64,000 nt of DNA from Amphiduros pacificus (lineage: Eukaryota > Annelida > Polychaeta > Phyllodocida > Hesionidae): positions 22,023,704 through 22,087,703 of the forward strand of contig OX439005.1 of the NCBI GenBank assembly GCA_949316495.1, given 5' to 3'. Position numbers and translations under genes: made by a program. The notes under the pieces are model-generated. The model worked only from the letters and a program-made list of their open reading frames with translations, did not search any database and was not told the origin of the DNA. Positions 9,968-19,125 of the stretch are shown one piece after another. The first letter of the stretch is position 1. The number at the start of each line of letters is the position of its first letter.

Positions 9968-11814
9968 GATTTGTATACTTGGGTACCATCATTAGATCTA
10001 AGGTCACGTTCTCCCGTTTTTACCTGTAAGAGATCGCGCAGGTACGAAGGCGCTTTTCCATTTAGAGCTTTCCAAGTGAACAGTAAAATTTTAAATTGTA
10101 TTCTAGCATGTACGGGGAGCCAGTGCAGTTCTTTCAGCTTTTCAGATATATGATCAAACTTCCTCAGTCTCCCCACCACCTGTGCTGCAGCGTTCTGCAG
10201 GTATTGCAGTTTCTTTATTTCCGATTTTGGCAGGCCTGCTAGAAGTCCATTTCCATAGTCCAAAGTGGATGTCACAAAGGCATGTGTCAGGGTAATAGCC
10301 GTTTTCTCATCTAGACAGCGTCTAATGGCAAATAAGTTTCTTATATGGTAATAGCCCTTTTTACACATTTTCCTAACTTGTGCTTTCATGTTCAAGTTGG
10401 AATCTAATGTTATGCCAAGGTCAACCACACTACTTGAAGGTGATATAATTGAATCCCCAACCCTGACAGAGGTTGGTATATCTGCATTCACATCACGGGT
10501 GTCCGTGCAGAGTAGCATTTCAGTCTTACCATCATTAATTTTCATTTTATTTGATATCAGAAAGGCTCTGACTTCATCCACACATTTTTCAAGTTCATTT
10601 ATACTAATTGCACTATTTTTTCCAGATGAGTGTTCTACAGGGATGTAGATTTGCGTGTCATCCGCATAGATGTGATAGCCCATTTTATACTTCTTTTATA
10701 TATCCGCTAAAGGGGACATATATATTGAGAAAAGAATTGGTCCCAGGACCGAGCCCTGAGGAACCCCATACTTTATAGCCTTTAGAGTCGACCTTTGAAG
10801 TCCAACCTTGACACACTGTTTTCGATTTCCTAGATAAGACTTTATCCAATCTAGAGCAGGACCTTCAATACCACAACGCATTTTTAGTCTATTGAATAAT
10901 ATAGTGTGGTCTATAGTGTCAAATGCAGCCGATAAATCTAGTAGTAGTAGTATAACTGATTTCTTTTTGTCAAGATTTATCAAAATATCATTTTGTACCC
11001 TGAGCAAAGCCGTCTCAGTGCTGTAATATTCTTTATATGCAGATTGGAAGGTATCAGTTAGTCCATTTTTTACTAAGTGTGGTATTAGTTGATTAGATAC
11101 TGCACGTTCCGTTAGTTTTGAGATGTAGCTGAGATTTGATACGGGCCTGTAATTTTTCTCTATAAGTTCTAGACCAAGCTTTTTTAGTAAGGGTTTGATT
11201 ATAGCAATCTTCATGTTTTCAGTCACATTTGCCTCAGTTAGCGACTTATTTATGATAATTGTGATTATTGGCAGAAGGTCCTCCATGAGATCATATAATA
11301 ACCATGCAGGGAAAGGATCCAGCTCACATGACTTCTTTGCAGATTTTCTAACTAATTTCCTGACTTCACTAAGGGTCAGTGGGACGAACCTGTCTAATTT
11401 ATGCAAGGTTGGTTTCTCGTGTATAGCCCCTATAGTGCTGTCATCTGGCGATGGAGTTTGGTTTGTAGGTGTCAGGTCAATGTTGTGTCTGATTAAATCG
11501 ATTTTTTCCAAGAAAAAATTTTTGAATTTATTTGCCTGTTCAGTATCATCACATGACTCAGGCATGGGGGTATCTTTAGGCTTGTGCATTATTCTGTCAA
11601 TGACTTTGAAAAGTTTTTTCGGGTCATGCTTATTTTCAGTGACTAAGTTGGCAAAATAATTTGATTGTGCTTTTTTCAATAATGCATTATATTTATTTTT
11701 CCCTATAGTATAGCGCTCTTTGTCAATCTGTAATCCGGTCTTGTTCATTTTCCTCTCAAGTCTTCTCTTAAGGGATCTCTCATTTTTTAGATGGTCATTC
11801 ATCCATGGAGCCAT
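9913..11814 (-). pseudogene. LINE B2 ORF2, reverse-transcriptase part (broken)
   Basis: Same protein as B1 ORF2. Relative to B1 there is a 2-bp deletion near 11828 that puts the RT out of frame with the upstream endonuclease, and a TTA-to-TAA change near 10696 between GVPQGSVLGPILFS and YADD. Both conserved boxes remain. The C-terminus is lost: after LRSNDGT the frame runs into the tail and reads poly-Leu. B2 therefore cannot make active RT now, although the fresh breaks imply a recently functional parent. Confidence 0.88.
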
Positions 11815-13966
11815 TTTTCGATGTGAGACAGGCAGATTTCATGGGGGCATGTTTATCCAGTACGGTAGTTAGCTTTGAATAATAGTAATCCACTAAATCC
11901 TTTAGAGAGAGTTTATCCCAATCTGATCTAGTATGAATAATTGATTTAATATCTCGTCTGAGGGAGTTTATGTCAAGGTTTTTGTAGTTTCTGTATGTTA
12001 TATACTTCCTAGCCGGTTTTGGTGGATGGATATTCAGATTTAGCACAATAATCTTATGATCTGATATATACTCATCTACTTTATGATCCAATAGATATTT
12101 GTTGTTTTTAAAAGTGATGATGAGATCTAGAGTATTTCCAAGTCTGTGAGTAGGTTCATCTATCCATTGTGTCATATCAAATGTAGATAAGATGTCATTG
12201 AATTTTATCACATCAGGTTTTCTTGGTTTGTTCATGTGAAAATTGTAGTCTCCTAAGAAGAGTACTTCATGGTTCAGTGACCCATAGTGGGCTACCAATT
12301 GTGTGAACTCATCATAGAATTCAGTGTAGGTGTATTTATTTCTATCAGATGGCTCTGGTCTATAGATAGTTACAATAGTTATGTGCCTCCCTTTAATATG
12401 CAATGAGGCCTCCATTAGTTCCATAGTGCTCATTTTTGGAGGGTTTACCCTATTTGTTTTAAAGGGAATTTCAATTTGATGTAGGAGGGCCAGGCCACCT
12501 CCGGTACGTCCTATCCGGGGGAAAGAATGGAACCTGTAACCTCCATACTCCAATTCATCCTTTATCTTATCATCACCTGTTTCATGTAGCCAAGTCTCAG
12601 TGATAAAGAGAGCTTGCAGGTTATTTTCTTCAAAGTAGTCTTTAATCAATAGAGTTTTATGTTTAATGCTTTGTACATTACACGAGCCAATTTTAATATG
12701 TTTGATAGCAGTTTTATTTGGCTTGCATTGAGGTTTCGTATTAATTCCAGTATTTGCGGTCAATTCCTTTGTAGCATTAAGGCCAGGGCTTGCGGGATTC
12801 CCGGCGGCTTGATTCATTGAAGTATTTATGAATGGGGGTATCCCTAACCCATAATTTCCATGCTCCGCGGAATGACGAATCAGAACTGGGTTGGGCGTGG
12901 CTTCGTCGGTATCGATTCGAAAGTTTGACTCGTTTTCTGACAATACTGAGGTTGGATTATTTGTGTATAGGGATTTCATTTTCGTTTTGTGGTTTGTACG
13001 GATGTTTCCGCCACCATAATGTTCCATAATAGTTAACGGATCATTTTGTTGAGCTGACCCTGTATCAGGTCGGGTAGTGGATGTTTGTTTGTGGGCGGTT
13101 CCGTAGTGATCACGTGGGCTATTTGCATTTTCTGATTTGTGGCCACCAGTTCTATTTATAACTATATCCGGGTGTTTCATTTCCGAGATTTCATTAAGAA
13201 TAGGCCAACAATGAACGCTATCAGGTGTTGCTGAGTTATTTTTAGTACAGCGAGGGCTATTTATAGTCGACTTGTAGTAAAAATCGGGCGGCGTAGTAAA
13301 TTTGTTTGTTGACATAGTAAAATCGTAATAATGGTTCACTTTACTTTTATGCTTTGTATGTTTTACAGTAGTTTTATTTTCTTCATCTTCAAATATGATA
13401 TTTATTTGATTAAGGTGACAGACTTTCCTAGATAGTTTATTTTTCAATGCTTCAATCATTAACATAGTGGTAAGATTTTGACCTAAATTAACATTTATAG
13501 CACCTTTTTTAATTTTTTCCATATATTTATTTCCAAGGGCAATTTTAAATTGTTCACTAAAGTCATAGAAAGTGAGATTGTTTGTGGGGTTTATTTCGTA
13601 CCTTCTTGGATGTAAGGAAACGATACAGAGATCTTCCACGATGACCGTTGGGATGATATAATAATTTTGTATGAGAGGCCTAAGTAGAAGAGAGATTAAT
13701 ATATTTGATATTTCATATACCTGAGTCTGCCTTTTCTTAAGCTTAATAGTGAATTGCCAATTGTTATAATCTGTTTTACATATACAAGGAACATGAGTAT
13801 AAAAACACAAAATTTCATTTAAACTAGATCTTATTTTATTTGATAGATTACAATAATTTTCTTCCATGTAGCATAGATGTTTGCTTAATTGATATAATTG
13901 TTCTCTTACAACGTTGTCACTTTGTGAGTTACATATTTCACATACATCCCTAAGGTCATATTGCAA
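11795..13966 (-). CDS. LINE B2 ORF2 N-terminal part: unknown domain plus AP-type endonuclease
   Basis: About 723 codons. Residues 1-215 form a compact-looking region with Cys pairs (CEIC near 9-12, CICK near 61-64) that I do not recognise. Residues 216-420 are Asn/Thr/Pro-rich linker. Residues 424-645 are an apurinic-like endonuclease: IGSCNVQSI, ITETWLHETG (Glu 457), FLGDYNFHMN (Asp 573), LDLIITF and YISDHKI (Asp 636/His 637). The frame follows ORF1b directly, separated only by TGA at 13970-13972; the first codon after it is CAC and no ATG occurs until residue 34 (MEENYC). It ends out of frame at 11795 through a 2-bp deletion before the RT. The endonuclease would nick target DNA. Confidence 0.82.
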   Translation of the reverse strand: MQYDLRDVCEICNSQSDNVVREQLYQLSKHLCYMEENYCNLSNKIRSSLNEILCFYTHVPCICKTDYNNWQFTIKLKKRQTQVYEISNILISLLLRPLIQNYYIIPTVIVEDLCIVSLHPRRYEINPTNNLTFYDFSEQFKIALGNKYMEKIKKGAINVNLGQNLTTMLMIEALKNKLSRKVCHLNQINIIFEDEENKTTVKHTKHKSKVNHYYDFTMSTNKFTTPPDFYYKSTINSPRCTKNNSATPDSVHCWPILNEISEMKHPDIVINRTGGHKSENANSPRDHYGTAHKQTSTTRPDTGSAQQNDPLTIMEHYGGGNIRTNHKTKMKSLYTNNPTSVLSENESNFRIDTDEATPNPVLIRHSAEHGNYGLGIPPFINTSMNQAAGNPASPGLNATKELTANTGINTKPQCKPNKTAIKHIKIGSCNVQSIKHKTLLIKDYFEENNLQALFITETWLHETGDDKIKDELEYGGYRFHSFPRIGRTGGGLALLHQIEIPFKTNRVNPPKMSTMELMEASLHIKGRHITIVTIYRPEPSDRNKYTYTEFYDEFTQLVAHYGSLNHEVLFLGDYNFHMNKPRKPDVIKFNDILSTFDMTQWIDEPTHRLGNTLDLIITFKNNKYLLDHKVDEYISDHKIIVLNLNIHPPKPARKYITYRNYKNLDINSLRRDIKSIIHTRSDWDKLSLKDLVDYYYSKLTTVLDKHAPMKSACLTSKNGSMDE

Positions 13967-13969
13967 GTG

Positions 13970-15343
13970 TCAGAATTTCCTCTGCTTCCTGCCCTTTATC
14001 AGTTTCACAGGGCTTCGCCTTTGGCTTTCTCTGGGATCTCTATACCGTGAGGAGGATGGATCAGGTGCAGCCTTGTGGTCATGCAGATATTGGCATCTGT
14101 TCCCATTTCTGCATCTGCCTTGCGCATAGTACATGCATATGTCCTTGTTTGGGCGATCCTCTAAGTCCAGATCCCTGATCACCTTCCTGATCTCCACCAG
14201 GGCATGTGCAATTCCTAGTGGTGTTCCTACTATCATCATCTTATCTATTTTGTCATCGCCCGTATCCAACTTCTCAATCTTGGTATCTGAGGCCTTTTCC
14301 ATGTGACGGATCATTGACCCACCTTTGCCGATCAGTCTACCAGCTGTGCGATCGGGAATTGCAGTAGTGACTATTTCATTTTTAAAGTCCTTGTCATTAA
14401 AGTTTATTTTACCACTCTGGAATATATGATCACTGACCTCACTGACCTCAACCTGATTATCATCTTTGGCACATGCACCCCGATTCTCGGAGGCTTCCCA
14501 GAATTTATCGAGATCTTCATTGAACTCATGTGAGGGCTTTAGTAGCTTACGTATGTTTTTCAACCAGTCAGATGCAGCTCCTTCTCTCAAAGTGTGGTCA
14601 CTAGAGGACACTACTACGTCAGGAATCGTCAGGTCACTAATATCAGCTGGTGTTGGTATAATCATTAACTGGCTATCCTTATATTTCTCGGTCATTTTTG
14701 TTAGATGGTGGTTGAAAACAGTGTGAGCAGCCACTGTCTTCACATTGCCTTCAAGTGAGATCGGTGGTGATTCACACCAGTAGATAGGACAGGTTGTCAG
14801 ATCAGCTAGTCGGTATATGCACCTTTTAAGTCTGGTGAGTATCTCCATGCCAGGAGTACCATTCTCCATTTCAAACAATCCAAGACAAACTACTATACCA
14901 GCATAGTCAGACAGACTTTTCCACTTTGGTGATGTTTTCGATAACATCTGTTCTAATTCACTGATGCCAGTGGTGCCCTCTACCAGGGAAATGGCACACT
15001 GCCATTGTTTATCATTCTGTGCCATTAACCCAAGATGTGTTGAGTCTGCTATATACAGGATCCTATCCTTTAGCGCCAATCTCTGGGGTTGACTTGGTAC
15101 AGACGGGACAGGGTTGCCTTCTGCCATTACGCCAATTTTCTTCACATGCTCCATGTTCTTCCTCTCGAGTTTAGCAATTTGATCAATGTTCATGGAGATC
15201 TTACTGTTTAGCTCTTCAATTATCTTTTCAGACCTCTTCGACTTTACTTGTTCATACTTCACCTGCAGGTTGAGGTTACTGTTCTGTCTTGCCAATTCCT
15301 GTTTCTCATCGGCTATTCTTGTTTTTTCCTCCTCACATTTCAT
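13970..15343 (-). CDS. LINE B2 ORF1b: coiled coil, SGNH-like segment, KH domain, CCCH zinc finger
   Basis: 457 residues. 3-70: heptad-like Lys/Glu-rich coiled coil, probably for oligomerisation. 94-268: segment that may be a degenerate SGNH/esterase fold (ILYIADSTHLG for block I, VVCLGLFEME for block III, SSDHTLREG for block V); the usual Asn of block III is not present. 323-392: KH domain with the GKGG loop at 339-342 (IPDRTAGRLIGKGGSMI). 403-421: CCCH zinc finger, Cx7Cx5Cx3H (CMYYAQGRCRNGNRCQYLH). The tail is basic. Esterase-like ORF1 proteins are known in CR1; KH plus CCCH points to RNA binding. The ATG overlaps the stop of ORF1a in the +1 frame (ATGAAATGTGA). Ends at TGA 13970-13972. Confidence 0.85.
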   Translation of the reverse strand: MKCEEEKTRIADEKQELARQNSNLNLQVKYEQVKSKRSEKIIEELNSKISMNIDQIAKLERKNMEHVKKIGVMAEGNPVPSVPSQPQRLALKDRILYIADSTHLGLMAQNDKQWQCAISLVEGTTGISELEQMLSKTSPKWKSLSDYAGIVVCLGLFEMENGTPGMEILTRLKRCIYRLADLTTCPIYWCESPPISLEGNVKTVAAHTVFNHHLTKMTEKYKDSQLMIIPTPADISDLTIPDVVVSSSDHTLREGAASDWLKNIRKLLKPSHEFNEDLDKFWEASENRGACAKDDNQVEVSEVSDHIFQSGKINFNDKDFKNEIVTTAIPDRTAGRLIGKGGSMIRHMEKASDTKIEKLDTGDDKIDKMMIVGTPLGIAHALVEIRKVIRDLDLEDRPNKDICMYYAQGRCRNGNRCQYLHDHKAAPDPSSSRYRDPRESQRRSPVKLIKGRKQRKF

Positions 15344-16031
15344 TAAATCGTGCTTGAGTCACAGTCTTGGCCTCATCCTCCTGCTTTAGTTGGGCAAAGC
15401 TTAAGGATTTAGCCGTTAGCATGGACATTAGTTCGTCCATACTAACTGATAGGTCATCGCCATCGCTGCATGATGGACCCGCGACGGGTGATGATACTAC
15501 TTGAACTTTCGTCTTTTTTTCCGGTTGTACATCACTCACTTCAATTGCATCATTTTGCTTTTTTGGTGCACACACTATGGCGCCGGCTTGAGTCATTGGC
15601 GTTCCTTGGTCGTCATTGGTAATAATGTGAGGAGTATGAGCATCACCATCTCCTCCATCCTCAGCTTCCATGAGGTCGGCCCAGTTTAAGGGGGTTGGTG
15701 GTGTGGCGGACTTAGAGGACATTCTCCTCTTCTTTCCTGCCCGTTTGCTGTTTTTTGTCGCCATCTGTAAGGGAGTAGATAATAATTCATTTTTATTTGA
15801 AGATATTTTCTGCAGTACATGGACATTTGGTTTTTTCTCATATTTTTTAGATTTTGTTAATTCCTTATTCAACCAATACAATTTCAGTAATTCTGATTGT
15901 AAATTGTTTTCTGGCTCATAAGTACTCTTATTTCTTGGGTAGCCTTCCCACCATATTCTATAATATCTAATTTTATTTTTTCTATCCCAGAAATCATTTA
16001 ATATCTTTTTCACTTTGAAAATTTCCATCAT
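15333..16031 (-). CDS. LINE B2 ORF1a: chromodomain protein
   Basis: 232 residues. Residues 3-52 match a chromodomain: EIFKVKKIL, then YYRIWWEGYP, then STYEPENNL, the same order as HP1-type domains (EYVVEKVL, LLKWKGF, NTWEPEENL). Aromatic-cage positions are filled by Phe5, Trp28 and Tyr31. Residues 53-230 are low-complexity with a basic patch (KNSKRAGKKRR), acidic runs and a final helical segment that leads into the coiled coil of ORF1b. An alternative ATG at 15764, preceded by a pyrimidine-rich ACAG that resembles a 3' splice site, would leave the chromodomain out or make it a separate exon. The frame is open across that point, which favours one protein. Predicted role: binding methylated histone tails. 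Confidence 0.78.
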   Translation of the reverse strand: MMEIFKVKKILNDFWDRKNKIRYYRIWWEGYPRNKSTYEPENNLQSELLKLYWLNKELTKSKKYEKKPNVHVLQKISSNKNELLSTPLQMATKNSKRAGKKRRMSSKSATPPTPLNWADLMEAEDGGDGDAHTPHIITNDDQGTPMTQAGAIVCAPKKQNDAIEVSDVQPEKKTKVQVVSSPVAGPSCSDGDDLSVSMDELMSMLTAKSLSFAQLKQEDEAKTVTQARFNEM

Positions 16032-16034
16032 GTA

Positions 16035-16600
16035 TATTTTTCAGATAGCCACCAGGAATTGCCCTGGTGGAATGGTTACTTAAAATACTATTTTTCCCGG
16101 TTTATGCCGGTATTTCTATTTTTTCAGTAATTTTACCGGTTTATGCTGGTTATTTGAATTTTTCAGGATTGTTGCCTGATTAAACAGTATTTACAGGATA
16201 ATAGACTGTTTTCTCTGTATTACCCCAAGAATTTGCCTAGTGGTAATTTCGTCAAATTTTCAGATGTCCCAAGATTTAGCCTGGTGACAGCTATTGTACC
16301 GGTTTTTGTACTGGTAAAGCCGGTTAATGTTTGCCTCAAGAATTTGCGTGATGGCAGCAGTTTTACCAAAAAAATTTTTTACCCCGGTTTATGCGTGTTT
16401 TGTGGTCTTAGATTATTAATTTTTATTGTCCCTGGAAATAGCCAGGTGACTCTATCGCGCGTATTAAGTTTCCTACAGCTATTTAATTTTATAACTATTA
16501 GGTTGCAGATTTTGCTTACCGTTTATTTTCTTCTTATGTTCGGTATGATGAGTTCACGATTTGATGAGTTCGATGAGTTTATTTAATTTATCCAATTTTT
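16035..16600 (-). promoter_or_regulatory. Probable 5' UTR/promoter region of LINE B2 with short inverted repeats
   Basis: Contains a series of short GC-clamped inverted repeats in A/T-rich spacers: CCAGGAATTGCCCTGG near 16050, CCGGTTTATGCCGG near 16099, a related CCGGTTTATGCTGG near 16138, ACCGGTTTTTGTACTGGT near 16296 and CTGGAAATAGCCAG near 16434. Two of the units repeat at 39-bp spacing. LINE 5' UTRs commonly carry internal promoters and repeated monomers, so a regulatory role is reasonable but inferred. Confidence 0.4.
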
Positions 16601-16935
16601 CCGTTTCAGAGATTTAATGTTACTATATCCAGATTTGCAAAATTCTCGTCCAAGTATGTTGAGGGTCAGAGCCGCACTGAGGTAGGTTAGACAGGTAAGT
16701 TAAAGCTGAGAGCTACCTGTGCGACACGTGAGTTGTTTAATATGAGTTTGACTAATTTATAGCAAGCTGGCGAGCTGACCTCAGTAGGGTTTTTGTTATT
16801 TAATAGCTAGTTTTTGCAGTATGAATAATAAGTACTATGATATAATCGTGAAATGAACACTTCTTTGCAGCGCTACCATTAAGGACTCGGTAAATGCTAG
16901 ATGGTTAAACTCGCCGCATTGAGGCATTCATAAAT

Positions 16936-16970
16936 CTCCATTTCAAACAATCCAAGACAAACTACTATAC
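16936..16970 (-). repeat. 35-bp copy of ORF1b sequence upstream of B2
   Basis: CTCCATTTCAAACAATCCAA and the following bases to 16970 repeat the ORF1b sequence at 14863-14897 in the same orientation. It probably marks the 5' junction of B2, as filler from template switching at integration. Confidence 0.6.
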
Positions 16971-18562
16971 TCGTCAGCTTGCTAAGCTAGTCAGCTTGCT
17001 ATATATAAATCTGACCACTAAACATAAGTAAATCACTTTCAAAATAATTTCAAAAGAGCTTAATATTTATCTGGGAATCCATTTTTTTCTATTGTATTGT
17101 GTTATATTAACAGCAACTTTGGAAAACAGATGAAACAGAACTGCTAAACTATTCCTTTCTTTATCTGTATACACAGGAAATGCTTTCCTGTTATTAGATG
17201 ATTGCTGGGCTTCCTAGTGTCACTGCTTGCTCAGCAGGCCAATGCTCATCACAGCAGCCCTCAGTGCCATCTGGTGTTAAAGGGATGAAACTGCTTTCTT
17301 GAGGCTTTTCTTTATTTAGAACGAAATAATATTGAGCAGACACAGAGCTTTATTATTTTAAAATTCATTCTTCAGAATATAAATAAAAATTTGACATTTT
17401 CTTTTTGATAAAGTATAAATTTGTACTTTACCAAAGGCTACAATCTCAGATATGTATATTTAGTGTTTCAGTAAATGATTTTAAATGTATGTTGCACAGT
17501 AAAATGGGACTGGCAGTATAATCCTGGCACACCATACATATATTATGTTTGATATTACAGTGATATATTGCACTAGTATATATACACATATACATACTCA
17601 AGGTTGACCTCCAACTTCCTTGAAGTCTAAAGTCCACTATAATTACATCTTGAAATCATCAGCTTTGTGGCCTTCATGTTATACTTTCTTTGCAAACATG
17701 TCTGAACTGAACAAAATTCCTCCAAATAAAACCCAAACTCAAGATTTTCTGTATAAAGTCAACATTTTTTTTATATTTTGTACATTTTAAAAGTACGGAT
17801 TAATTCTGATATCTATATTTTCTGATACAGTAGCTATAATTGCTCAAATAAAACCCCAACATGAAGACTTCCACCTTGTTTTCTGTCTGTAAACATTATT
17901 CTTTCATATTTTCCATGTGACTTGCATATAGCTCAAATAGAAGCCTAATATGAAATTTCATCTCTGTGTCCTGTATAAAGTCATTATTTTCTAAATTTTC
18001 TGTTTGCAAAGTAAATAAACAAGTCAATTCTAAATATTCTGACTATAATTTCCAACTACAATTATTGTACTCCCAAAAAGTGAAAAAGATGATTTAATAA
18101 ACAATTAATTTTAAACAAGATGTGAGATATTGCTGCCATAAAAATGTTTTAAAGTCCTGACTGAATCTAATAAATACCAACTGAAAATATGAATTATACT
18201 GTTTTTCTGTCAATTCTATAGGGGATGGTCAAATCAAATTTCATTATGGTTCCATAATTTTCCTCCAGATGGCTGTTGAAACATGCAAATAACTTTTAAT
18301 AACAACAAAACAAATATTCTCAGCAATTTTCCATAACATTTTTATAATTTCATGTATTCTATTTTATTGGAAAAATGTCTATATTAAACAAATGATTTAA
18401 ATTTGGACTTTTCTTCAGTGGTCTAAATATCAAACAAAAACTTCATGATTCATAATTATCCACCAGGTGGCAAACACAGTAAATGGATCTATTCTGTTAA
18501 AACAATCAATCAATTGGCTCTATCAGCCAGTAGTTCCTTTTATTTCTGAGAGAAGGATTCCA

Positions 18563-18640
18563 CACCTTCATTTTGAACTGGTAAATATGATGTCCTGTGT
18601 CTGCACCTTCATTTCAAACTGGTAAATATGATGTCCTGTA
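18563..18640. repeat. 41-bp tandem duplication
   Basis: The block starting CACCTTCATTT and ending TGATGTCCTGT occurs twice in a row, at 18563 and 18604, with few mismatches. Confidence 0.8.
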
Positions 18641-18657
18641 TATGGGGCATCCCAACT

Positions 18658-18695
18658 GACATAAAGAATTAATCCTGACATAAAGAATTAATCCT
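18658..18695. repeat. 19-bp perfect tandem duplication
   Basis: GACATAAAGAATTAATCCT occurs twice, head to tail. Confidence 0.85.
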
Positions 18696-19036
18696 GAAAT
18701 ATCCTGAACCAGTGGGATCTAACCAGTTATTCACAACACTATTAAGGGAATTACTTATTTTTAAATTGATGAGATGAACAGATTTGAGAGTTAATGTATA
18801 TTTGTACATTTTGGTTCTATTGTTTCAATTTGAAGACACCTTTAATTTGATTTGCTCATTCAATGACAATACTGTAAATCAAAATTTGATTTAAACTTTC
18901 ACCTATTTGAAAAAAAGTTACAACTAGACAATGAATTATTGGTCAGCATAATTCATTGTATATTTTCCTTTGTTATTTTCACTTTTCAATATCTTGGTAT
19001 TCATACACAAAACACTAACAAAAGACATAAAATATT

Positions 19037-19125
19037 GATTCGCTGTCATCTTTATCTAAAATATGACCTTGTTGATATTCCTCTACCAATGTACCAAAGT
19101 TGTCATTGGGGTTGTCAAATTCAAT
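19037..19125. repeat. Dispersed repeat, left copy
   Basis: About 90 bp here, including TCATCTTTATCTAAAATATG and GTACCAAAGTTGTCATTGGG, recur with a few changes at 22268-22362 in the same orientation, next to LINE C'. Part of the adjoining sequence (near 19255-19280, inverse) also resembles 41164-41210. No coding function identified. Confidence 0.65.

Larger units (their letters stand above)
9916..16970 (-). mobile_element. Chromodomain-bearing L2/CR1-like LINE, copy B2, nearly full length
   Basis: Reverse-strand element reading from about 16.6-16.97 kb down to an (ATT)n tail at 9918-9965. Order: 5' region rich in short inverted repeats, ORF1a (chromodomain), ORF1b (coiled coil, SGNH-like, KH, CCCH), ORF2 (novel N-terminal region, endonuclease, RT). 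The RT is nearly identical to B1. Compared with B1, about 240 bp at the 3' end are missing: sequence equivalent to 7385 in B1 is joined almost directly to the tail. The RT part has two disabling changes. The exact 5' end is uncertain; similarity to known parts ends near 16600. Confidence 0.8.
16971..18934. other. No gene recognised; A+T-rich with short local duplications
   Basis: No open frame of note. Between 17720 and 18060 similar phrases recur (CAAATAAAACCC, CTGTATAAAGTCA, TTTCTGTCTGTAAA), suggesting a decayed tandem repeat with a period of roughly 90-120 bp. Two clear short duplications follow at 18563-18640 and 18658-18695. Confidence 0.45.
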
